Positions 1 through 8,867 of a stretch of DNA of 52,477 nt are shown one piece after another. Under the pieces are notes generated by a model. It was not told where the DNA came from, searched no databases, and worked only from the letters and a program-made list of their open reading frames with translations. The stretch is from Mesostigma viride. Its lineage: Eukaryota; Streptophyta; Mesostigmatophyceae; Mesostigmatales; Mesostigmataceae. The DNA lies in the NCBI GenBank assembly GCA_009746045.1, contig RPFO01001990.1, forward strand, positions 1 to 52,477. Reading direction: 5' to 3'. The position numbers were made by a program, and so were the translations under genes. Numbering within the stretch: position 1 is the first letter of the stretch; each line of letters opens with the position of its first letter.

Positions 1-217
1 AAGAGAGAGCATAGGGATAGAGCTAGAAAAAAACGAGATTTTAGAAAGTTATGGATTGCTAGAATTAATGCAGCATCACGTCAAAATAATATCAGTTATA
101 GTCAATTATTAATCAATTAAAAACATCCAATATTTATTAAATCGAAAAATTTTAGCACAAATTGCTCTTTTGGATGGTCCAGTATTTTCTCAAATTGTTA
201 TGGAATCCAATTCTTAA
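1..217 (+). pseudogene. rpl20: rpl20, 3' part, copy 1, frame broken
   Basis: This is the 3' part of the gene for ribosomal protein bL20. It matches the reverse complement of the intact copy at 24791-25138, and the 5' part lies outside the window. One base is missing near position 105-115, where the intact copy has an extra A in an AATTAATTAAT tract. The frame therefore shifts to an early stop. The break sits at the low-quality edge of the window and is probably a consensus error. Confidence 0.85.
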
Positions 218-225
218 TATTCTGG

Positions 226-259
226 TTAATTTCCTATGTGAAGAAACATAGGAAATTAA
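226..259. terminator. hairpin between convergent rpl20 and rps18 (copy 1)
   Basis: A perfect 13-bp inverted repeat (226-238 with 247-259, sequence TTAATTTCCTATG and its complement) has an 8-nt loop. It lies just after the rpl20 stop and before the rps18 stop on the other strand, so it can end or stabilise both convergent transcripts. The same hairpin in copy 2 is at 24748-24781. Confidence 0.6.
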
Positions 260-292
260 TCACAACAATGTTTCCAAAGAATCATTTTGAAT

Positions 293-507
293 TTAAATTT
301 CTTGATTAAGAAAAGGTAATAAGTTAAAAAGCGTGCTTGTTTTTATAGCTTTAGTAATTGCACGTTGTTGCTTAGCACTTATATTATTAACACGTCTTGG
401 TAATATTTTCCCTTGTTCTGTTATAAATTGACTTAATAAATCTATATTTTATAATCTATAGAATCTGTTGGTTTGATTGGGGATGTGCGACGACGAGAAA
501 AAGTCAT
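293..507 (-). pseudogene. rps18: rps18, copy 1, frame broken by 1 nt
   Basis: This is ribosomal protein bS18, 215 nt long against 216 nt in the intact copy at 24498-24713. One T is missing from a T-run near 445-452, which breaks the frame. Start (505-507) and stop (293-295) are otherwise at the expected places. The defect is most likely a homopolymer error. Confidence 0.85.
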
Positions 508-553
508 AATTGTAATTTTTTGTAATATTATTTAAATCTAAAAAAAATATATA

Positions 554-747
554 TTATTTTATTTCTTTATGAATAGTCGATTGATTACAATGAGAGCAGA
601 ATTTTTTTAATTCTAATCTATTAGGCGTATTACGACGATTTTTTTGAGTCATATATCTTGAAATACCAGTAGAACGTTTATTGTTATTATTTTAACAAGA
701 AGTACATTCTATGGTGATACTTATTCTTATACTTTTGTTTTTGCCAT
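554..747 (-). pseudogene. rpl33: rpl33, copy 1, frame broken
   Basis: This is ribosomal protein bL33, 194 nt against 195 nt in the intact copy at 24258-24452. A missing base near the fifth codon and small changes near 692 and 711 disrupt the frame. These differences are unique to this copy and lie near the contig edge, so they are probably errors rather than a real pseudogene. Confidence 0.85.
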
Positions 748-898
748 ATATATATCCTTTTTATTGTTCCCCTTTTTATAAAATATCGCGATTATAATTT
801 TGAATCAAATATAAAGTTTTCTATCAATCTAATTTGTAGATTTTTTCTAAATTAATAATTATGTTTATAATCAATAATTTTTTTAGTAGATAGAATAA

Positions 899-956
899 CC
901 ATTTCTCTTATTTATCTATTTGTCTCCTTTTCCATTTCTCTTATTTATCTATTTGT
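899..956. repeat. tandem duplication of 25 bp (33-bp period), copy 1 only
   Basis: A 25-nt tract beginning CCATTTCTCTTATTTATC occurs at 899-923 and again at 932-956, separated by 8 nt. The equivalent spacer in copies 2 and 4 (psaJ to rpl33) holds the tract once. It is therefore copy-specific: a slippage or assembly duplication, or a real length variant. Confidence 0.8.
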
Positions 957-1032
957 ATAGAAAAAAGATATAGATTATTTATATATCTTGTGTGCATATG
1001 CACATCACGTTTAATATAGAAAGATAGATTAT

Positions 1033-1161
1033 TTATTTCATAGGAACTAATAATGCATCAGGGAAAAAGCGATTGATTTCAATTAATAATCCAGCAAGAA
1101 TAATAAACCATATAGTTGCTAACACAGGTGCTGTGGAAAGATATTTCTGAAAATCTTGCAT
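1033..1161 (-). CDS. psaJ: PsaJ, photosystem I subunit IX (copy 1)
   Basis: A 42-residue protein beginning [18 protein letters not shown] and ending in PDALLVPMK, typical of PsaJ. PsaJ is a one-span thylakoid subunit of photosystem I that contacts PsaF and antenna chlorophylls. A hydrophobic segment covers residues about 12-28. An AAGGAG Shine-Dalgarno lies about 8 nt before the ATG, which fixes the start. The gene heads the psaJ-rpl33-rps18 run found in many green plastids. It is intact and identical to the copies at 23880 and 51844. Confidence 0.95.
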   Translation of the reverse strand: MQDFQKYLSTAPVLATIWFIILAGLLIEINRFFPDALLVPMK

Positions 1162-1812
1162 TGATATTTCTCCTTCAAAGCTTTTTTATTTCACAATATA
1201 ATATAGGAAAATAGAAAAAAATATTAATTAATTAAATAAATGAAATATAATATTTTTTTGTAAGCCTTTTATGATTATTATTATGAAAATGTTTTCATAT
1301 ATAAAAAAATATTATGCTTACTCATTTTTTCTAAATAAGTAACAATTTGTTTTAGAAAAGAATAGAGATTTTGATTTGCATCTAAATCTTTAGTTCAATT
1401 TTATTTCCAATAAATAACCTGTATATTTTCAAAATATAAAAATATACATATGTTTTAGTAAAAATATTTTTTTGTTACTTTTATATAAAAATTATATAGC
1501 AATAAAATAAAAAAAAACATGATTGTTCAATAAATCAATATTAATGGTAAATAATTTCTCATATATTTGACTAATAATTGGAAACAATAAGACATACTTT
1601 TTATAAAATATAAAAAAATATTTAGTTTTGAATATTTTATTATTATTGGTGATAATCTTTGTTATTTATTGACTTAATATTACAAATAGGAATTATTTTT
1701 ATTATTAATTTGAAACATAAAAATATATTTCTTATATTCAATCATTTTTTGTATATAAATGTATATCTCTATTATATTTTCATGCTATTATACTATCTGC
1801 TAACTGCAATAA
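1162..1812. other. AT-rich spacer between divergent psaJ and trnP (copy 1)
   Basis: About 650 nt with no gene recognised on either strand. It must hold the promoters for leftward psaJ-rpl33-rps18 and for rightward trnP-trnW and beyond, but no clear -35/-10 pair was found. It includes a 9-bp hairpin (GTATATTTT with its complement), seen in copy 2 at 23592-23618, and a TGAAAA/TTTTCA dyad. The same spacer is at 23227-23879 and 51194-51843. Confidence 0.6.
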
Positions 1813-1886
1813 CGGGATGTAACTCAGTTTGGTAGAGTGCGGCTTTTGGGAAGCCGACGTCGCAGGTTCGAATCCTGTCATCCCGA
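1813..1886 (+). tRNA. trnP-UGG: tRNA-Pro(UGG), copy 1
   Basis: The cloverleaf has acceptor arms CGGGATG/CATCCCG, a TGG anticodon in loop TTTGGGA, and a T arm with GGTTCGAATCC. The discriminator is A, and CCA is not encoded. It sits 51 nt before trnW in the same direction, an order conserved in plastids. Confidence 0.96.
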
Positions 1887-1937
1887 AAGAATTTTTAGTA
1901 TTTTATTATTTATTAATTGATAATTAACACATTTAAT

Positions 1938-2010
1938 GCGTCCTTAGTTCAGTTGGTAGAACGCAGGTCTCCAAAACCTGATGTCGTAGGTTCAAGTCCT
2001 ACAGGGCGTG
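1938..2010 (+). tRNA. trnW-CCA: tRNA-Trp(CCA), copy 1
   Basis: The anticodon loop CTCCAAA, closed by CAGGT/ACCTG, gives anticodon CCA. The acceptor GCGTCCT pairs with AGGGCGT using wobble pairs at the first and fourth positions, as in other plastid trnW genes. The discriminator is G. It lies just upstream of ycf81. Confidence 0.96.
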
Positions 2011-2056
2011 TTTTTATTTTTGTATAATTTTGACAATATATAAAAAAAATATATGT

Positions 2057-3205
2057 ATGTATTTTCAAAACATTGATGCTTTAATATTTTCTAAATTATT
2101 AGACACTTTATTAAATATTTTTTTTCTTCTTTTTTTTCTGGTTTTAGGCGCAGAGTTTACTTTATATATAATAAATGTTTATTTTCCTAATTTATTACTT
2201 TATGGAAATGCATTAGGAATTAAATTTGTTTTATCGATATTAGGTTCTTTAATTGCTTTTCCTATTGGACTTGTTTTTCAAAATAATTATAAAAATTTTT
2301 TAAATTATATTAATAATTTCACAGTAGATATATTTTTTACTAGTTTATTAAGTATTATAGGTGCCTTATTTATTGCTAATTTATATTTTAGTTTTTTAGA
2401 TATTAGTTCTATTCTAAAAGAATTTTTATTTATTAAATATCTTTTACGTTTATTAATACAAACTATACTTTGTTATTCTGGATTTATTTTAGTCACTTTT
2501 CATAGTGATTATTTATTAAATATACTCGTGCCAGAAATGGCAGAAGCTATATTTTCTTATAACAAGATAGTAAGACCTTCTATTACACGTGTACTTCATA
2601 CAAGTTATATTATTAATCATAATATAATAGCCATTTTTCAAAGTCAATTTGTAGAAGGATTGGTTTTAATTCCTAAATCAACTATTCAGGAATTACAAAT
2701 ATTAAATAATAGCAAAAATTTTAAGGATAAATATTTAGGTCGTCTTGGTTTTTCGAGATTAAATGAATTGAAATATAATTATTTTGATCAAATCATTTTA
2801 GAATCATCTTTAACAAATTGTCATGAAAATGTATTATTTAAATATAATAAAACATATAATAATGAACAACAAAATATTGTATTGATGAGTAGTTGTTCAA
2901 ATAACATCAAAGAATCTAATATTTCACAATTATTAATAAGTAATTTATTTCCATTAATTATCAATATAAACAAATTAATTGAATTATTAAAATTACCTTA
3001 TTTGTCAGGAGAAAGTTTTTATTTACAAATAGTCAGAAAAGGTAAAAGATTAGGACAAGGTATTGGTTATTTAGAAGATGGCACTATGGTTATTGTAAAT
3101 GCAGGTTCTAAATATATTGGTCAAAAAATTAAAGTAATTGTCAAAAAGGTATGGCAAAAATCTACAGGCAAAATTTTATTTACACAACCTATCAAAAATA
3201 GTTAA
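2057..3205 (+). CDS. ycf81: Ycf81, membrane-anchored PIN/TRAM-domain protein (copy 1)
   Basis: The 382-residue product has the YacL-type layout. It has four hydrophobic N-terminal segments (about residues 12-45, 54-78, 85-115 and 125-150), a PIN-like domain from about 175 to 310, and a C-terminal TRAM domain from about 320 with the well-kept run GQGIGYLEDGTMVIV. TRAM domains bind RNA and PIN domains are usually metal-dependent RNases. Here the first PIN motif, normally DTS..IDGR, reads H181-T-S..I-N187-H-N, so two acidic positions are lost, although E212 is kept. RNA binding without cleavage is my inference. The start is the first ATG; the frame is also open back to a TTG at 2030, with no Shine-Dalgarno there. 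The ycf81 assignment rests on architecture and gene context. Confidence 0.82.
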   Translation: MYFQNIDALIFSKLLDTLLNIFFLLFFLVLGAEFTLYIINVYFPNLLLYGNALGIKFVLSILGSLIAFPIGLVFQNNYKNFLNYINNFTVDIFFTSLLSIIGALFIANLYFSFLDISSILKEFLFIKYLLRLLIQTILCYSGFILVTFHSDYLLNILVPEMAEAIFSYNKIVRPSITRVLHTSYIINHNIIAIFQSQFVEGLVLIPKSTIQELQILNNSKNFKDKYLGRLGFSRLNELKYNYFDQIILESSLTNCHENVLFKYNKTYNNEQQNIVLMSSCSNNIKESNISQLLISNLFPLIININKLIELLKLPYLSGESFYLQIVRKGKRLGQGIGYLEDGTMVIVNAGSKYIGQKIKVIVKKVWQKSTGKILFTQPIKNS

Positions 3206-3387
3206 TATATAAAAAGAAAATTGTTCTTATTAATAAAATAAAAAATGTTTTTTTATTAACTATTTGATTTATTATAAATAAGTAATATTTGTAATAAAAT
3301 ATATTTTTTAATAGAAATATTATTAGACCCTAAGAATCATATTTATGATTTCTATGGAAAAAATTAACTTTATAATAATGAATTATT

Positions 3388-3756
3388 ATGCCTACTATTC
3401 AACAATTAATAAGATCAGAAAGAAAACGAGTTTATAATAAAACTAAATCTCCTGCTTTAAAAGCATGTCCTCAAAGAAGAGGTGTTTGTACTAGAGTGTA
3501 TACTACTACTCCTAAAAAACCAAATTCTGCTTTACGTAAAGTTGCACGTGTACGTTTAACTTCTGGTTTTGAAGTAACAGCTTATATCCCTGGAATTGGA
3601 CATAATTTACAAGAACATTCTGTCGTTTTAATACGAGGAGGAAGAGTAAAAGATTTACCAGGAGTACGTTATCATATTATTCGAGGTATTTTAGATACAG
3701 CTGGAGTGAAAGATCGTGCTCAAAGTCGTTCAAAATATGGTGTTAAACGTAGTTAA
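3388..3756 (+). CDS. rps12: Ribosomal protein uS12 (copy 1)
   Basis: A 122-residue S12 protein of the small ribosomal subunit, which lines the decoding centre. The family motifs are all present: MPTIQQLIR at the start, the central [15 protein letters not shown], and [10 protein letters not shown] near residue 90. The gene is continuous. Land-plant plastids split it and join it by trans-splicing, but there is no intron here. It starts a relic str operon with rps7 and tufA. No Shine-Dalgarno is evident before the ATG. Confidence 0.98.
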   Translation: MPTIQQLIRSERKRVYNKTKSPALKACPQRRGVCTRVYTTTPKKPNSALRKVARVRLTSGFEVTAYIPGIGHNLQEHSVVLIRGGRVKDLPGVRYHIIRGILDTAGVKDRAQSRSKYGVKRS

Positions 3757-3771
3757 AAAATAATTTTCTAG

Positions 3772-3797
3772 ATAAATAAATAAATAAATAAATAAAT
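3772..3797. repeat. TAAA microsatellite forming the rps7 leader
   Basis: Six and a half units of TAAA run directly up to the rps7 ATG, filling most of the 41-nt rps12-rps7 gap. No Shine-Dalgarno is present, so rps7 may be reached by read-through from rps12 or by an unstructured A/U-rich leader. It is conserved in all four copies. Confidence 0.85.
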
Positions 3798-4268
3798 ATG
3801 TCTCGTAGAAGTACTCCAAAAAAAAGAATAATTGATTCTGATCCAATTTATAGAAGTAGATTGGTTACAATGTTGATTAGTCATATTTTAAAAGAAGGAA
3901 AAAAATCTTTAGCTCAAAAAATATTTTATCAAGCTATGAAAAATATTGAAGAGAAAACAGAAAAAGATCCTTTAAAAGTTTTGCAACAAGCTGTGCTCAA
4001 TGCGACTCCACTAGTTGAAGTGAAAGCAAGACGTTTAGGTGGATCTACATATCAAGTTCCTAGAGAAGTGAAAGCAGAACGTGGAACTGCTTTAGCACTA
4101 CGTTGGTTATTATCATCTGCAAGACAAAGACCTGGCAGAAATATGGTAGCGAAATTAACTAATGAAATTGTTGATGCTGCAAATGAAACCGGTAATGCTA
4201 TTCGTAAAAGAGAAGAAACACATAGAATGGCAGAAGCTAATAAAGCTTTTTCTCATTATCGTTTTTAG
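3798..4268 (+). CDS. rps7: Ribosomal protein uS7 (copy 1)
   Basis: A 156-residue S7 protein that binds the 3' domain of 16S rRNA and nucleates head assembly of the 30S subunit. It begins [20 protein letters not shown] and contains the [11 protein letters not shown] core and the [10 protein letters not shown] helix typical of the family, at full bacterial length. It lies 41 nt after rps12 and 185 nt before tufA, so the order matches the bacterial str operon without fusA. Confidence 0.98.
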   Translation: MSRRSTPKKRIIDSDPIYRSRLVTMLISHILKEGKKSLAQKIFYQAMKNIEEKTEKDPLKVLQQAVLNATPLVEVKARRLGGSTYQVPREVKAERGTALALRWLLSSARQRPGRNMVAKLTNEIVDAANETGNAIRKREETHRMAEANKAFSHYRF

Positions 4269-4291
4269 AAAATAAAACAATATCCGACATT

Positions 4292-4319
4292 ATTTCTAAT
4301 CTATTTAATCATTAGAAAT
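4292..4319 (+). terminator. hairpin after rps7
   Basis: A 9-bp stem (ATTTCTAAT 4292-4300 with ATTAGAAAT 4311-4319) and a 10-nt loop lie 23 nt after the rps7 stop. In plastids such hairpins usually define and protect mRNA 3' ends rather than fully terminate. Confidence 0.4.
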
Positions 4320-4453
4320 GATATGATGTTATTTTAGACGTGAATATTTAAAATAAATACCGATAGGTTAATAAGATTTATATTCATAAAAATATCTTTT
4401 TATAACAACCGAAATTAAATTATATCAATGATAAAAGAAAAGGAAGTGTATTT

Positions 4454-5686
4454 ATGGCACGTGAAAAATTTGAACGCAAAAAACCACATATTAATATTGG
4501 AACCATTGGACATGTAGATCATGGAAAAACTACTTTAACTGCTGCTATAACAATGGCTTTAGCAGTTGGTACAGGCAAATCTGGTAAGAGATATGATGAA
4601 ATTGATGCTGCTCCTGAAGAAAAAGCAAGAGGTATTACTATTAATACCGCTCATGTAGAATATGAGACTGAAACTCGTCATTATGCACATGTGGATTGTC
4701 CAGGTCATGCTGACTATGTAAAAAATATGATTACTGGTGCTGCTCAGATGGATGGCGCGATACTGGTTGTTTCTGGAGCAGATGGTCCAATGCCACAAAC
4801 TAAAGAACATATCTTATTGGCGAAACAAGTAGGTGTTCCTAATATGGTAGTTTTTTTAAATAAAGAAGATCAAGTAGATGATCCAGAATTATTAGAACTT
4901 GTGGAATTAGAAGTACGTGAAACTTTAAATTCTTATGATTTTCCAGGAGATGAAATTCCAGTAGTTGCAGGTTCTGCTTTAATGGCATTAGAAGCATTAA
5001 CCCAAGATTCTAAACTTGCTAGAGGCAGTAATCCATGGGTTGATAAAATTTATGCTTTAATGGATCAAGTTGATAAATATATTCCAACTCCTCAAAGAGA
5101 TACTGATAAGCCATTTTTAATGGCTATAGAAGATGTGTTTTCTATCACAGGTAGAGGAACTGTAGCAACTGGAAGAGTAGAAAGAGGTAAAGTTGTAGTT
5201 GGAGAAAACGTAGATATTGTTGGTCTAGCAAATATACCACAAAATACTACAGTAACTGGCTTAGAAATGTTTCAAAAAACTTTAGAAGAAAGTGTCGCTG
5301 GAGATAATGTTGGTGTTTTGTTAAGAGGTATTCAAAAAGATCAAGTAGAACGTGGTATGGTTTTAGCTAAACCGAACACAATTAAACCTCATATACGTTT
5401 TGAGTCTGAAGTTTATGTATTAGCTAAAGAAGAAGGTGGACGTCATACTCCTTTTTTTCCAGGTTACAGACCTCAATTTTATGTAAGAACTACAGATGTG
5501 ACTGGCAAAATTGATTCTTTTAAAGCAGATGATGGTTCTGACACACAAATGGTTATGCCAGGCGATCGTGTTAAAATGGTAGTATCTTTAATTCAACCAA
5601 TTGCAATTGAAAAAGGTATGCGTTTTGCTATTAGAGAAGGTGGTCGTACTGTAGGTGCAGGAATTGTATCTGAAATCTTAGAATAA
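4454..5686 (+). CDS. tufA: Elongation factor Tu (copy 1)
   Basis: A 410-residue plastid EF-Tu, the GTPase that delivers aminoacyl-tRNA to the ribosome. GTPase motifs are complete: GHVDHGKT at 19-26 (P-loop), T62 in switch I, DCPGH at 81-85, and NKED near 136-139. Domains 2 and 3 follow, ending in [19 protein letters not shown] Shine-Dalgarno about 7 nt before the ATG supports the start. Retention of tufA in the plastid fits green algae and excludes land plants, where it moved to the nucleus. It is the last gene of the relic str operon and is followed by a strong hairpin. Confidence 0.99.
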   Translation: MAREKFERKKPHINIGTIGHVDHGKTTLTAAITMALAVGTGKSGKRYDEIDAAPEEKARGITINTAHVEYETETRHYAHVDCPGHADYVKNMITGAAQMDGAILVVSGADGPMPQTKEHILLAKQVGVPNMVVFLNKEDQVDDPELLELVELEVRETLNSYDFPGDEIPVVAGSALMALEALTQDSKLARGSNPWVDKIYALMDQVDKYIPTPQRDTDKPFLMAIEDVFSITGRGTVATGRVERGKVVVGENVDIVGLANIPQNTTVTGLEMFQKTLEESVAGDNVGVLLRGIQKDQVERGMVLAKPNTIKPHIRFESEVYVLAKEEGGRHTPFFPGYRPQFYVRTTDVTGKIDSFKADDGSDTQMVMPGDRVKMVVSLIQPIAIEKGMRFAIREGGRTVGAGIVSEILE

Positions 5687-5696
5687 TTAAATTGTC

Positions 5697-5751
5697 TTTT
5701 CATTTCATTTCATTTTAGTTTAGTTTAGATTGAAATGAAATGAAATGAAAA
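5697..5751 (+). terminator. 19-bp hairpin made of CATTT repeats after tufA
   Basis: Arms 5697-5715 (TTTTCATTTCATTTCATTT) and 5733-5751 are perfect complements with a 17-nt loop that itself repeats TAGTT. It begins 10 nt after the tufA stop. The likely role is 3'-end formation for the rps12-rps7-tufA transcript. The same structure is at 19288-19342, 33187-33241 and about 47260-47314. Confidence 0.7.
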
Positions 5752-5845
5752 TCAAATTCTGTTTCTAGAAAAACAAATAAAATTTTAAAACTCAAAGTTT
5801 TCTCTTTTTATTTTAAATAAGTCAATAGAATAAAATAATGAATTT

Positions 5846-6205
5846 ATGAATAGAAATCAAATTCTTCAAAACATAGAAGCTAATCAAATAAAAGCAAATT
5901 TGCCTAATATTTATGTGGGTGATTATGTAAAAGTAGGTCTTCTTATTCAAGAAGGTAATAAAGAACGTGTACAACCTTATGAAGGTGTAGTTATTGCAAA
6001 ACATAATTCTGCAAGCAATAGCACTATTACAGTTCGTAAAATGTTTCAAGGGATTGGTGTAGAACGTATTTTTTTAATACATTCACCAAGAATAACTAGT
6101 ATTGAAGTTATTTCCAATTCTAAAGTAAGAAGAGCTAAACTGTATTATTTAAGAGAACGTATAGGAAAAGCAACACGTTTGAAACAAAAATTTAGTAAAG
6201 TTTAA
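5846..6205 (+). CDS. rpl19: Ribosomal protein bL19 (copy 1)
   Basis: A 119-residue L19 protein of the large subunit, located at the interface of the two ribosomal subunits. Family features include [27 protein letters not shown], with the SNSTITVRK turn and the C-terminal [20 protein letters not shown]. Plastid-encoded rpl19 is known in red-lineage plastids and a few early green algae, so it is a useful marker here. The start is the only ATG fitting the family N-terminus; no clear Shine-Dalgarno is seen. Confidence 0.96.
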   Translation: MNRNQILQNIEANQIKANLPNIYVGDYVKVGLLIQEGNKERVQPYEGVVIAKHNSASNSTITVRKMFQGIGVERIFLIHSPRITSIEVISNSKVRRAKLYYLRERIGKATRLKQKFSKV

Positions 6206-6262
6206 TTCGGCAAATTTACATAATTAACATAGTTTCCACATATTTATCTAAAATTAAATACA

Positions 6263-6826
6263 ATGATTAATTTTTCTACTAATTCTGATTTAATTCTACG
6301 TGAATCAGTTGTAGGTTCACGTCGAATCAGTAATTATTGGTGGGCATCTGTTGTTTTGTTAGGCGCATCTGGATTTTTAATAGTAGGTATTTCAAGTTAT
6401 CTACAGTATGATTTAGTTCCTTTTTTATCTGCCAAAAATATAGTTTTTGTGCCACAAGGTCTAGTTATGTGTTTTTATGGATCTGCTGGCATACTTCTTA
6501 GTATATATTTATGGTTGACAATTTTTTGGAATGTCGGTGAAGGATATAATGAATTTGATAAAGTAAATGGTTTAGTACGTATATTTAGATGGGGCTATCC
6601 AGGAAAAGATCGTCGCATTAATATTGTCTATGATATAAAAGATATACAAGCTATTAGAGTAGAAATCAAAGAAGGTATTAATCCTCGTCGTGTTATTTAT
6701 TTAAAAATAAAAGGAACACGTGATATGCCATTAACACGTATAGGACAACCTTTGACATTGGCTGAGATAGAAGAACAAGCTGCTAGATTGGCTCGTTTCT
6801 TACAAGTGAATATTGAAGGTATATAA
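6263..6826 (+). CDS. ycf4: Ycf4, photosystem I assembly protein (copy 1)
   Basis: A 187-residue thylakoid protein that acts as a scaffold in photosystem I assembly. Two membrane segments (about residues 25-47 and 65-88) precede a stromal domain with [12 protein letters not shown] and the conserved tail [20 protein letters not shown]. The length is normal for the family (about 185). It lies 57 nt after rpl19 and before cemA and petA, an order shared with many green plastids. Confidence 0.97.
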   Translation: MINFSTNSDLILRESVVGSRRISNYWWASVVLLGASGFLIVGISSYLQYDLVPFLSAKNIVFVPQGLVMCFYGSAGILLSIYLWLTIFWNVGEGYNEFDKVNGLVRIFRWGYPGKDRRINIVYDIKDIQAIRVEIKEGINPRRVIYLKIKGTRDMPLTRIGQPLTLAEIEEQAARLARFLQVNIEGI

Positions 6827-7060
6827 GTTCTATCTTTACATAGAATTTAATCAATTGAATAATATGTTAGGTTTCTATATAAGAAAAAATGTCATTTATT
6901 GAAGAAATATTTTCTTTTTTTTTATATTACTGACATATTAGAAAACTGAAGTTAAAAATAAACAATTTGTTTCATTTAGTCTATTTATTAGGATTTCTAT
7001 GATTAATAATCAAGAATCATTAAGAAGCCAAACATTTTTTTGTATTAAATATATAATTCA

Positions 7061-7708
7061 TTGTCTTTTTTTTTTATTTTAATATATCAATTGCTTAATT
7101 TTTTAGTTTTACGACCTTATGCAGAATATTTGTGGAATCATTATCAAACAGATGTTTTTTTGAATTCTTCTCAAGAAGAACGCATTTTTGCAAAATTACA
7201 AAATTTTGAAGAAGAAATGCAATTTGATATGTTGATTAGCTATACATATCCATTAAACCCACAAGTATTACATAAAGAAATGGAAGAAAAAGCTTTTGAA
7301 TTAGCACATATGTCTAATAACGAAAGTATTAATTCTATTGCTCATGTTTTTACTGATTTGTTAATAGCTTTTTTAATTTTTTGTTTATTAATAAATGCTA
7401 AAAAAGAAATCGCTATTATTCAAACTTATATTGATCAATATATATATAGTTTGACAGATGCAAAGAAATCATTTTTTCTAATTCTTTTCACTGATATTTT
7501 TGTCGGATTTCACTCATCTCATGGTTGGAAAATATTAATTGAATTATGTCTTACACATTTAGGATTGCCAGAAAATAAAGGTTTTATTTTTTTGTTCGTG
7601 GCGACTTTTCCTGTGATATTAGATACTTTATTCAAATATTGGATTTTTCTATATTTAAATAGAATTTCTCCTTCAGCAGTTGCTACATTTAATAATATGA
7701 ATGAATAA
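7061..7708 (+). CDS. cemA: CemA (Ycf10), envelope membrane protein (copy 1); true start probably 6999
   Basis: An inner-envelope protein linked to proton/K+ balance and CO2 uptake. The C-terminal half is diagnostic: [12 protein letters not shown], then [19 protein letters not shown] near the end. The readable frame opens only at a TTG (7061), with an in-frame stop at 7046. A better start is the ATG at 6999, with AGGA about 6 nt upstream. It would give about 236 residues, matching the usual plastid length near 230. That ATG is out of frame by one base across a T10 run at 7066-7075. T11 or T8 would join them. Copies 2 and 4 also show T10 and copy 3 shows T9, so the run length is uncertain. Confidence 0.9.
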   Translation: MSFFFILIYQLLNFLVLRPYAEYLWNHYQTDVFLNSSQEERIFAKLQNFEEEMQFDMLISYTYPLNPQVLHKEMEEKAFELAHMSNNESINSIAHVFTDLLIAFLIFCLLINAKKEIAIIQTYIDQYIYSLTDAKKSFFLILFTDIFVGFHSSHGWKILIELCLTHLGLPENKGFIFLFVATFPVILDTLFKYWIFLYLNRISPSAVATFNNMNE

Positions 7709-7794
7709 ATATTAAAACAAAAAAATTAATTTAACATTTTTTCTAGTTACAATTATTTTATAAAGAAAATTTAGATTAACAATTATGTCTAATA

Positions 7795-8736
7795 ATGCAA
7801 AACATGTTTTCATTTTTATCAAATAAAAAAATTATAGCTTTATTCCTTATCATTGGCACAATATTTATGCCTTTGTCTTCTGAAGCTTATCCAATTTTTG
7901 CACAGCAAAATTATGCTTCTCCAAGAGAAGCAACTGGCAGAATTGTATGTGCTAATTGTCATTTGGCTAAAAAACCAGTAGACATTGAAGTTCCTCAAGC
8001 AGTTCTACCTGATACTGTTTTTGAAGCTGTTGTAAAAATACCATATGATACACAAGTTCAGCAGGTTTTAGGCAATGGCAAAAAAGGACCTCTTAATGTA
8101 GGTGCTGTTTTAATTTTACCTGAAGGTTTCAAACTAGCTCCTCAAGATAGAATTCCTGAAGAGATGAAAAGTAAAATTAGCAATTTATATTTTCAACCTT
8201 ATAATGCAGCAAATGAAAATATTCTTGTTATTGGTCCTATTCCAGGTGATAAAAATAGAGAAATTGTTTTTCCTATTTTATCTCCTGATCCAGCGAAAGA
8301 TAAAGGAACATATTTCATTAAATACCCTATTAGTGTAGGTGCAAATAGAGGAAGAGGTCAAGTGTATCCGGATGGTAGTAAAAGTAATAATACTGTATAC
8401 AATGCTTCTGTCAGTGGAACAATTACAGATATTATTAAAGAGAAAAAAGCTTACAAAATTTCTATAGAAACTAAAGATGGCACTGTTGTTGATACAGTAC
8501 CTGTAGGACCAGAATTAATTGTAGCTAAAGGTGATACTGTTGTTACTGGACAACCTATTACTGATAATCCAAATGTAGGTGGTTTTGGACAAATGGATAC
8601 AGAAGTAGTATTACAAAATCCAGTTCGTATTAAATGGTTAATAGCATTTTTGATTCTTTCTACTTTAGGACAAGTATTCTTAGTCTTGAAAAAGAAACAA
8701 TTTGAAAGAGTACAAATTGCAGAATCTAATTTCTAG
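7795..8736 (+). CDS. petA: Cytochrome f (copy 1)
   Basis: A 313-residue precursor of the c-type cytochrome of the b6f complex, which passes electrons from the Rieske protein to plastocyanin or cytochrome c6 in the lumen. A signal peptide (residues 1-31) ends at SSEA, so the mature protein starts with Tyr32, the axial haem ligand. The haem site CANCH is at 52-56. One C-terminal membrane anchor (about 279-298) ends in a short stromal tail. It is 86 nt downstream of cemA. An overlapping upstream ATG at 7784 is out of frame and rejected. Confidence 0.99.
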   Translation: MQNMFSFLSNKKIIALFLIIGTIFMPLSSEAYPIFAQQNYASPREATGRIVCANCHLAKKPVDIEVPQAVLPDTVFEAVVKIPYDTQVQQVLGNGKKGPLNVGAVLILPEGFKLAPQDRIPEEMKSKISNLYFQPYNAANENILVIGPIPGDKNREIVFPILSPDPAKDKGTYFIKYPISVGANRGRGQVYPDGSKSNNTVYNASVSGTITDIIKEKKAYKISIETKDGTVVDTVPVGPELIVAKGDTVVTGQPITDNPNVGGFGQMDTEVVLQNPVRIKWLIAFLILSTLGQVFLVLKKKQFERVQIAESNF

Positions 8737-8763
8737 AATTAACTCATTTTCTTAATTCTTATT

Positions 8764-8807
8764 GTATTGAAAAGAATATTATAAATAAGTGATCTTCTTT
8801 TCAATAC
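8764..8807 (+). terminator. hairpin after petA
   Basis: A perfect 13-bp stem (GTATTGAAAAGAA 8764-8776 with 8795-8807) and an 18-nt loop lie 27 nt after the petA stop. It is likely a 3'-end processing or termination element, conserved in all copies. Confidence 0.6.
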
Positions 8808-8867
8808 ACATAACTTAAGTGTTTGATTCATATCTTATGACGATAAGTGTGAAATTAATTTGATGTA

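Noticed and set aside
2030-2056. TTG start for ycf81 nine codons upstream of the ATG
   Set aside because: No Shine-Dalgarno, an A-run-derived peptide, and a good ATG in the same frame.
4559-4810. 83-residue reverse-strand frame inside tufA (repeated in the other copies)
   Set aside because: It lies wholly antisense to the conserved EF-Tu coding sequence, has no ribosome binding site and no recognisable family.
5822-6049. 75-residue reverse-strand frame over the start of rpl19
   Set aside because: Antisense shadow of rpl19, with composition explained by the opposite strand.
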